NCBI GenBank assembly: GCA_045639845.1
Contig: JAZUDW010000051.1
Span: 1 to 18,109, forward strand
Origin: Colimorpha sp045639845
GTDB taxonomy: Bacteria; Bacteroidota; Bacteroidia; Bacteroidales; P3
DNA length: 18,109 nt
Reading direction: 5' to 3'
Below are positions 12,820-18,109 of this stretch, piece after piece (position 1 is the stretch's first letter; the number at the start of each line of letters is the position of its first letter). A program made the position numbers and the translations under genes. Below the pieces are notes generated by a model. The model ran no database searches. It saw nothing but the letters and a program-made list of their open reading frames with translations, and was not told where the DNA came from.

Positions 12820-13842
12820 ATGAACGAACTGAATCTCGATTGGAAAAACCTTGGTTTTGCCTACCATAAAACAGACTACAACGTACGTTGCTACTACCGT
12901 GACGGCCAGTGGGGCCAGATCGAAGTAAGCTCTGACGACAACCTCTCTATCCCCATCGCTTCTACCTGTCTGCACTACGGTCAGGAGAGCTTCGAAGGCC
13001 TGAAGGCTTTCCGTTGCAAAGATGGTAAGATCCGTATGTTCCGTCCCGACGAGAACGCTGCTCGCATGCAGTCCACCAGCCGTGGTATCGTTATGCCCGA
13101 GATGCCTACCGACCTCTTCGTAGAGATGTGCAAAAGAGTAGTGAAACTGAACGAGCGTTTCATTCCTCCCTACGGTCAGGATGCCAGCCTGTATCTCCGT
13201 CCTCTGATGATCGGTATCGGCAACAACCTCGGCGTTAAGCCCTCCAGCGAATATCTCTTCTGCATCTTCGTAAGCCCCGTAGGTGCTTACTTCAAGAACG
13301 GTTTCGCTACCTCTAAATATTGCATCCAGCGTGATCACGACCGCGCATGTGCTGGTGGTACCGGCCGCTACAAAGTGGGTGGTAACTATGCTGCTTCTCT
13401 CCGCGCTCACGTTGACATGTGCCACGGTGGCAAATACAGCTGCGAGATCTATCTCGACGCCGCTACCCACACCTATATCGACGAGTTTGGTGCTGCCAAC
13501 GCTTTCTTTATCAAGAACGGCACCTACATCACTCCTCAGTCCGACTCTATCCTTCCTTCGATCACCAACAAGTCGCTCATGCAGGTGGCTGAAGACCTCG
13601 GCTTCAAGAGCGAGCGTCGCCCCGTATCGGTTGACGAGATGGCAGAAATGGAAGAGGCTGGCGCTTGCGGTACCGCTGCCGTAATCAGCCCCATCAGCCA
13701 GATCGACGATATCGACACCGGCAAGAGCTACATGTTCACCGAGCAGCCCGGCCCCGTTAGCACTCAGCTCTACAATCGTCTGCGCGCTATCCAGCTTGGC
13801 GAATACGAAGATACTCACAATTGGAATGTTGTTATTGACTAA
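12820..13842 (+). CDS. ilvE: Branched-chain amino acid aminotransferase
   Basis: Pyridoxal-phosphate enzyme that interconverts leucine, isoleucine and valine with their 2-oxo acids, using glutamate/2-oxoglutarate; last step of branched-chain amino acid synthesis, in the cytoplasm. Fold-type IV motifs are visible: the PLP lysine Lys185 in GGTGRYKVGGNYAASL, the acidic residue in YIDEFGAANAFFI, and GACGTAAVISPI near the end. At 340 residues it has the usual length. The frame is open back to a TTG at 12751, but that lies just after the promoter and encodes non-conserved sequence; the ATG at 12820 (MNELNLDWKNLGF) fits the family. The gene stands alone, with its own promoter and a strong terminator. 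Codon use is strongly biased, as expected for a highly expressed gene. Confidence 0.97.
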   Translation: MNELNLDWKNLGFAYHKTDYNVRCYYRDGQWGQIEVSSDDNLSIPIASTCLHYGQESFEGLKAFRCKDGKIRMFRPDENAARMQSTSRGIVMPEMPTDLFVEMCKRVVKLNERFIPPYGQDASLYLRPLMIGIGNNLGVKPSSEYLFCIFVSPVGAYFKNGFATSKYCIQRDHDRACAGGTGRYKVGGNYAASLRAHVDMCHGGKYSCEIYLDAATHTYIDEFGAANAFFIKNGTYITPQSDSILPSITNKSLMQVAEDLGFKSERRPVSVDEMAEMEEAGACGTAAVISPISQIDDIDTGKSYMFTEQPGPVSTQLYNRLRAIQLGEYEDTHNWNVVID

Positions 13843-13867
13843 TTCTGTCTTGTGAATATATAAAATG

Positions 13868-13901
13868 AATAACCTCTTTCACCTCGGTGGGAGAGGTTAT
13901 T
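13868..13901 (+). terminator. ilvE terminator
   Basis: AATAACCTCT (13868-13877) pairs with AGAGGTTATT (13892-13901). The loop contains a second small stem, CACC-TC-GGTG (13880-13889), and the hairpin is followed by TTTTGTTGATTTGTT. It lies 25 bases after the ilvE stop. Confidence 0.9.
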
Positions 13902-13928
13902 TTGTTGATTTGTTATTTTGTTGATTTG

Positions 13929-13960
13929 TTGATTTGTTGTAAACAATAATCACAAATCAA
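13929..13960 (+). promoter_or_regulatory. Perfect 9-base inverted repeat upstream of galM
   Basis: TTGATTTGT (13929-13937) and ACAAATCAA (13952-13960) are separated by 14 bases and end 20 bases before the galM start. It could be an operator or a leader hairpin for the gal genes. The left arm belongs to a TTGATTTG tandem tract also found in the other intergenic repeats, so chance pairing with that tract is possible. Confidence 0.45.
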
Positions 13961-13980
13961 CCCCTAAACACCCCTCACTC

Positions 13981-15078
13981 ATGACTCTTTCAGGATTAGA
14001 CCCTCAACGTTTTGAAGGCTTTGTGGATGGCAAGGCCACTCATCTCTTTGTGCTGACCAATAGGCAGGGCGCTGAGATGACTGTATGCAACTATGGCGGC
14101 GTGATAGTGACGCTGATGGTGCCCGATGCCCGGGGCACGATGACCAACGTGGTGCTGGGTATGGAGGACCTCGACGGGCTGGTGCATGCTCCGGAGCCTA
14201 CCTTCGGTGCTGCCATTGGCCGCTACGGCAACCGTATAGCCGGTGCCCGTTTTGTGCTCAACGGCAACGAATACCATGTGGGTATGAGTCAGGCCCCTAA
14301 TGCTCTGCACGGCGGATTCAAAGGCTTCCACAAAGTGGTGTGGGACGCTTATAGGATCGACGAGAGCTCCTTGGTGCTGCGATACACCTCGGCCGACGGC
14401 GAAGAAGGGTTCCCCGGACAGCTGCAGGTGGTGATGACCTACACGCTGACCGAGAACAACGAGCTGCGTATAGACTATTCGGCTGTGACCGACAAGCCTA
14501 CCATCTGCAACCTCACCAACCACTCGTATTTCAACCTCGACGGCGTTGACCATGGCACGGTGAGCCACATTGGCGACCACAAGATGCAGATTCGTGCCGG
14601 CCGCTATGTGCCTATCGACGAGGTGTGCATACCCCTGGGCTGGAGAGCCGACGTGGAGGGTACGCCGTTCGACTTCCGTCAGCCTCAGAGCCTCGGCGCT
14701 CGTATAGATGCCGACGACGAACAGATACGCCGTGGCGCTGGCTACGACCATTGCTACTGCATAGACCACGACGCCCCTAGATATGAGGGCGGCCGCCCTG
14801 TGGCTGGTCTGCGAGAGGCTGTACGTGTGGAGAGCCCCCGCACGGGCATTGCTATGACGATGTACACCACCGAGCCGGGTGTGCAGCTCTATACCGCCAA
14901 CTGGCTCGACGGATTCAAGGGCTACCACGGCTGCAGCTTCCCCCGTCGCTGCGCTTTCTGCCTCGAAGCCCAGCATCATCCGGATTCCATCAACCAGCCC
15001 GATTTCGAACAGCCTATACTGCTGCCGGGCATGGTGTATGCTCAGACTACTATCTACGCTTTCAGTACCACCTTATAA
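13981..15078 (+). CDS. galM: Aldose 1-epimerase (galactose mutarotase)
   Basis: Interconverts the alpha and beta anomers of galactose and other aldoses, the entry step of the Leloir pathway. Family motifs are present in order: GRYGNRIAGARF, a GGFKGFHKVVW segment, the catalytic-base region LTNHSYFNLDG with His181, GYDHCYC, EPGVQLYTANWLDG, and LEAQHHPDSINQPDF with the catalytic Glu329. At 365 residues it is of normal length. There is no signal peptide, so it should act in the cytoplasm. The ATG at 13981 follows the ilvE terminator and an inverted repeat, and galK starts 15 bases after its stop, so the two form an operon. High GC. No galT, galE or transporter gene is in view. Confidence 0.96.
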   Translation: MTLSGLDPQRFEGFVDGKATHLFVLTNRQGAEMTVCNYGGVIVTLMVPDARGTMTNVVLGMEDLDGLVHAPEPTFGAAIGRYGNRIAGARFVLNGNEYHVGMSQAPNALHGGFKGFHKVVWDAYRIDESSLVLRYTSADGEEGFPGQLQVVMTYTLTENNELRIDYSAVTDKPTICNLTNHSYFNLDGVDHGTVSHIGDHKMQIRAGRYVPIDEVCIPLGWRADVEGTPFDFRQPQSLGARIDADDEQIRRGAGYDHCYCIDHDAPRYEGGRPVAGLREAVRVESPRTGIAMTMYTTEPGVQLYTANWLDGFKGYHGCSFPRRCAFCLEAQHHPDSINQPDFEQPILLPGMVYAQTTIYAFSTTL

Positions 15079-15093
15079 TATTATTATCGTATC

Positions 15094-16254
15094 ATGATAG
15101 ACACATCGATTTTGAACCAACATTTTGAGGAGCGTTTCGGCACAGCACCTGCTGCCCTGTATGCTGCTCCCGGTCGTATAAACCTGATAGGCGAACACAC
15201 AGACTACAACGGAGGCTTTGTTTTCCCCGGCGCCATTGAGCAATGCATAGCCTGCGCTATCCGTCCGAACGGTAGCAGGGAGATAAGAGCCTACAGCATT
15301 GACCTGAACGACGAGGCCCGTTTCGGCATAGATGACGACAAGGGTCCTGACGCCAGCCATTTCCGCTACGTGTTTGGCATTGCCCGCGAGATGATGAAAC
15401 TGGGCGTGAAGGTGGAGGGTTTCGACACCGTGTTTGCCGGCGATGTGCCCCTGGGTGCCGGCATGTCGTCGTCGGCCGCCCTGGAAAGCTGTTTCGCTTT
15501 TGCCCTCAACGACCTCTTTGGCAACGACGGACTCTCGCTGATGGATATGGCCAAAGCCGGCCAAGCTACCGAGCACAACTACGTGGGGGTGATGTGCGGC
15601 ATCATGGACCAGTTTGCCAGCATGCACGGCCGCAAGGGTCAGCTGATGCGTCTAGACTGCCGTAGCGGCGAGTTTGCCTACTTCCCCTGGCAGCCCAAGG
15701 GTTACCGTCTGGTGCTGATCAACTCGTGCGTGAAACACGAGCTGGTGGGTTCGCCCTACAACGAGCGCCGACTGTCGTGCGAAAGGGTGGTGGCTGCCAT
15801 CAACGCTCAGCATCCCGAGCTGAATGCCCAGACGCTGCGCGATGTGGAGTGGTGCCATCTGGACGAGGTGAGACAGACCGTGAGCGACATAGATATGCAA
15901 CGTGCCACCTTCGTGATGGGCGAGAAAGACAGAGTGCTGTCGGTATGCGAGGCTCTGGAGAACGGCGACTACGAAAGGGTAGGGCAGATGATGTATGAGA
16001 CCCACCGCGGCCTATCGAAAGAATACGAGGTGAGCTGCGAGGAGCTCGACTTCCTGAACGACATAGCCCGCGAATGCGGTGTGACCGGTTCACGCATCAT
16101 GGGCGGCGGCTTTGGCGGCTGCACTATCAACCTGGTTCGCGACGAGCGCTACGACGATTTCGTGGCTACGGCTTGTGCCCGCTTTGAGGAGCGCTACCAC
16201 AAGCGGCCTGTGGTGATTCCCGTGGTGATAGGCGACGGCGCACGCAAGCTGTGA
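15094..16254 (+). CDS. galK: Galactokinase
   Basis: Phosphorylates alpha-D-galactose with ATP to galactose 1-phosphate in the Leloir pathway. It belongs to the GHMP kinase family: the galactokinase signature APGRINLIGEHTDYNGG with Arg28, the ATP loop PLGAGMSSSAALE, CGIMDQFAS with the catalytic Asp172, and motif 3 GGGFGGCTINLV near the C-terminus. Arg28 and Asp172 correspond to Arg28 and Asp174 of the E. coli enzyme. The 386-residue length is typical. It starts 15 bases after galM, and the pairing of mutarotase and kinase supports both assignments. High GC, with no sign of truncation. Confidence 0.97.
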   Translation: MIDTSILNQHFEERFGTAPAALYAAPGRINLIGEHTDYNGGFVFPGAIEQCIACAIRPNGSREIRAYSIDLNDEARFGIDDDKGPDASHFRYVFGIAREMMKLGVKVEGFDTVFAGDVPLGAGMSSSAALESCFAFALNDLFGNDGLSLMDMAKAGQATEHNYVGVMCGIMDQFASMHGRKGQLMRLDCRSGEFAYFPWQPKGYRLVLINSCVKHELVGSPYNERRLSCERVVAAINAQHPELNAQTLRDVEWCHLDEVRQTVSDIDMQRATFVMGEKDRVLSVCEALENGDYERVGQMMYETHRGLSKEYEVSCEELDFLNDIARECGVTGSRIMGGGFGGCTINLVRDERYDDFVATACARFEERYHKRPVVIPVVIGDGARKL

Positions 16255-16270
16255 CATCCCGCTCGGCATC

Positions 16271-16289
16271 GGCATACGGCAGATATGCC
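16271..16289 (+). terminator. Weak hairpin after galK
   Basis: GGCATA (16271-16276) pairs with TATGCC (16284-16289) around a 7-base loop, 17 bases after the galK stop. The T-rich CTTTCTT comes only about 20 bases later, so termination here is doubtful. Confidence 0.3.
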
Positions 16290-16360
16290 ATTATGATACT
16301 CGGGTCGGGCTTTCTTGGCACACATACGGGCTCGGAACAGGGGCATGCTGTCAGTGTGTA

Positions 16361-16412
16361 TGACAAAATGTCACCGTTGTGCCTCCAATTGTTTTTTTGG
16401 CACAAGATTGGA
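16361..16412 (+). promoter_or_regulatory. Candidate groES control region
   Basis: A perfect inverted repeat TGACA-AAA-TGTCA (16361-16373) lies upstream of TTGGCAC-AAGA-TTGGA (16397-16412). The latter resembles a sigma-54 promoter (TTGGCAC-N5-TTGC) but is one base short and has GG in place of GC at -12. No CIRCE element and no convincing TTTG/TAxxTTTG pair were found in the 234 bases between galK and groES. The start codon follows about 75 bases later after a very AT-rich leader. Confidence 0.3.
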
Positions 16413-16488
16413 TATGTGGGAAAATGTTTTTTGAAAACAACTTTTGAAAATTAAAAAATAAAAAAACATAAACTAAATTTAAGCTACT

Positions 16489-16758
16489 ATGAATATTAAA
16501 CCTTTAGCAGACAGAGTACTGATTCAGCCCGCAGAGGCAGAACAGAAAACCGCTTCCGGTATCATCATCCCCGACACCGCAAAAGAGAAACCTCAGCGCG
16601 GTACTGTGATCGCTGTTGGCAATGGCACCAAGGATCATGAGATGACCGTTAAGGTAGGTGACAATGTGCTTTATGGTAAATACAGCGGCACTGAGATCAA
16701 CCTTGATGGCACTGTTTATATGATAATGAAAGAAAGCGATATCTACGCTATCATCTAA
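16489..16758 (+). CDS. groES: Co-chaperonin GroES (Hsp10)
   Basis: Forms the seven-subunit lid that caps GroEL during ATP-driven protein folding in the cytoplasm. At 89 residues it is the usual small single-domain size. MNIKPLADRVLIQPAEAE opens the family pattern, the mobile loop follows with the GroEL-binding IIIP (residues ~25-28), then GTVIAVGNG and VGDNVLYGKYSGTEI. The ATG at 16489 follows an A-rich leader without a Shine-Dalgarno sequence. It is followed 111 bases later by groEL, the standard operon order. Codons are biased as in groEL. Confidence 0.97.
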   Translation: MNIKPLADRVLIQPAEAEQKTASGIIIPDTAKEKPQRGTVIAVGNGTKDHEMTVKVGDNVLYGKYSGTEINLDGTVYMIMKESDIYAII

Positions 16759-16773
16759 TAACTTGTTTTTTTC

Positions 16774-16836
16774 GTCTCTGCAACTATAGGCCCTTTCTCT
16801 TAAAAGCATTCACTGAACAATGGCGGCAGCAGAGAC
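16774..16836 (+). promoter_or_regulatory. Inverted repeat in the groES-groEL spacer
   Basis: GTCTCTGC (16774-16781) and GCAGAGAC (16829-16836) are perfect 8-base arms with a 47-base loop, inside the 111-base spacer. In the mRNA this could form a stem ahead of the groEL start and influence processing or the GroES:GroEL ratio. This is inferred from pairing only. Confidence 0.35.
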
Positions 16837-16869
16837 CTGTATCGAACAACTTTTAATACTTGAATCACA

Positions 16870-18109
16870 ATGGCAAAACAAATAGTTTTCAATAATGAAG
16901 CTCGCGAACAACTCCGCAAAGGTGTTGACGCTTTGGCAAACGCAGTAAAGGTTACCCTCGGCCCTAAAGGTCGCAATGTTGTTATCGACAAGAAATTCGG
17001 TGCTCCCCACGTGACCAAAGACGGTGTTACCGTGGCTAAAGAGATCGAACTTGAAAACGGTATCGAGAACATGGGTGCTCAGATGGTGAAGGAAGTGGCT
17101 TCCAAAACCAACGACCAGGCTGGCGACGGTACCACCACCGCTACTGTTCTGGCTCAGGCTATCGTGAACACCGGCCTCAAGAACGTGACCGCTGGTGCCA
17201 ACCCCATGGATCTGAAACGTGGTATCGACAAGGCTGTTGCCGCTATCGTGGCCGACATCAAGAGCCAGGCTCAGGAAGTGGGCGGCGACATCAACAAGAT
17301 TCGCCAAGTGGCTACCATCAGCGCCAACAACGACAGCCAGATCGGTGACATCATCGCCGAGGCTATGGAAAAAGTGACCAAAGACGGTGTGATCACCATC
17401 GAGGAAGCTAAGGGTATTGAGACCAGCGTGAAAGTGGTAGAAGGTATGCAGTTCGACCGCGGCTACATCAGCCCCTACTTCGTGACCGATACCGAGAAGA
17501 TGGAATGCACCTACGACACTCCTTATATCCTTATCTTCGACAAGAAGATCAGCTCTATGAAAGACCTTCTCCCCGTGCTCGAGAAAGTGGTTCAGACCGG
17601 CCGTGCTCTTATCATCATCGCTGAAGACGTAGAGAGCGAAGCTCTTGCTACCCTCGTAGTGAACCGTCTCCGCGGCTCTCTGAAGATCGCTGCTGTGAAG
17701 GCTCCTGGCTTCGGTGACCGTCGCAAAGAGATGCTCGAAGATATCGCTATCCTCACCGGTGGTACCGTGATCAGCGAAGAGAAAGGTTACAAACTCGAAG
17801 ATGCCGACCTCAGCATGCTGGGCCAGGCCGAGAAGGTTTCCATCGACAAAGACAACACCACTATCGTTAGCGGTAAGGGCTCCAACGAGATGATCCAGGC
17901 TCGCGTGAACCAGATCAAGGCTCAGATCGAGAAGACCACCAGCGATTACGACCGCGAGAAACTGCAGGAACGTCTGGCTAAGCTGGCCGGCGGTGTGGCT
18001 GTGATCTACGTAGGCGCTGCTTCCGAGGTTGAGATGAAAGAGAAGAAAGACCGCTTCGACGATGCTCTCCACGCTACCCGCGCTGCTGTGGAAGAAGGTA
18101 TCATCCCCG
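16870..18109 (+). CDS. groEL: Chaperonin GroEL (Hsp60), 3' end beyond window
   Basis: Barrel-forming chaperonin that folds proteins with GroES and ATP. The frame runs from ATG 16870 to the window edge without a stop: 413 codons of a protein that normally has about 545. It begins MAKQIVFNNEAREQLRKGV; the nucleotide-binding segments VTLGPKGRNVV and GDGTTTATVLAQ (Asp86) are intact, as are apical-domain motifs EGMQFDRGYISPYFV and KAPGFGDRRKEMLEDIA, and the returning LAGGVAVI near residue 385. The missing part is the rest of the second intermediate and equatorial segments. Strong codon bias (CTC, ACC, ATC, CGC, AAG) fits high expression. A long open frame on the opposite strand is a by-product of this bias. 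Confidence 0.98.
   Translation, partial: MAKQIVFNNEAREQLRKGVDALANAVKVTLGPKGRNVVIDKKFGAPHVTKDGVTVAKEIELENGIENMGAQMVKEVASKTNDQAGDGTTTATVLAQAIVNTGLKNVTAGANPMDLKRGIDKAVAAIVADIKSQAQEVGGDINKIRQVATISANNDSQIGDIIAEAMEKVTKDGVITIEEAKGIETSVKVVEGMQFDRGYISPYFVTDTEKMECTYDTPYILIFDKKISSMKDLLPVLEKVVQTGRALIIIAEDVESEALATLVVNRLRGSLKIAAVKAPGFGDRRKEMLEDIAILTGGTVISEEKGYKLEDADLSMLGQAEKVSIDKDNTTIVSGKGSNEMIQARVNQIKAQIEKTTSDYDREKLQERLAKLAGGVAVIYVGAASEVEMKEKKDRFDDALHATRAAVEEGIIP

Noticed and set aside
12790..14979. Long minus-strand frames opposite ilvE and galM
   Set aside because: Both are shadows of high-GC, codon-biased genes with intact catalytic motifs on the plus strand.
16255..16488. CIRCE operator (HrcA site) upstream of groES
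   Set aside because: No TTAGCACTC-N9-GAGTGCTAA-like sequence was found.
16810..18072. Minus-strand 420-codon open frame
   Set aside because: Lies opposite groEL and results from its biased codon use; no recognisable protein features.

Overview
This window looks like chromosomal DNA from a Bacteroidota bacterium, probably order Bacteroidales. The reasons are the promoters of the TTTG / TAxxTTTG type (best case ahead of ilvE, 12709-12739), the near absence of Shine-Dalgarno sequences, a small lipoprotein with a lipobox, a Bacteroides-type branched-chain aminotransferase, and a groES-groEL operon without a CIRCE operator. The species cannot be named from the sequence alone.

Positions 3-8660 hold a same-strand defence operon. 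In order: the C-terminal end of an SF2 (DEAD/DEAH-type) helicase with WG-like repeats (3-602, runs in from outside the window); a DNA cytosine-5 methyltransferase (606-1916); an unrecognised 185-residue protein overlapping it by 11 bases (1906-2463); a McrB-like AAA+ NTPase with a duplicated N-terminal domain and an EVE/PUA-like domain (2492-4762); an AlbA_2/HATPase_c_4 protein (4783-6225); and a McrC-like PD-(D/E)XK nuclease (6339-8660). The arrangement recalls LlaJI/BsuMI restriction-modification, where McrBC-type proteins cut unmethylated DNA and a C5 methyltransferase protects the host. Base composition changes inside the operon: the methyltransferase, the orphan and the first ~230 residues of the McrB-like protein are AT-rich, while the helicase tail and the AAA+/nuclease part are richer in GC. 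This suggests that the specificity module was exchanged as a cassette. A Nudix hydrolase (8690-9103) follows on the same strand.

Positions 9104-12819 are loosely coded. Two minus-strand genes, a Cys-rich lipoprotein (10177-10635) and a flavodoxin-ferredoxin fusion protein of the EFR1 type (11191-11958), are separated by three long repeat-filled intergenic regions. These hold ~29-base tandem units ending GACCTTCGG, a block with four TTCACG boxes spaced at about one helical turn, AT-rich ATTAATGG blocks and conserved hairpins. The modules recur in the same order and look like one composite dispersed repeat family.

Positions 12820-18109 are housekeeping genes, with high-GC, strongly biased codons in most of them: ilvE with a clear promoter and terminator, then galM-galK (galactose mutarotation and phosphorylation, 15 bases apart), then groES and the first 413 codons of groEL, which runs off the right edge.
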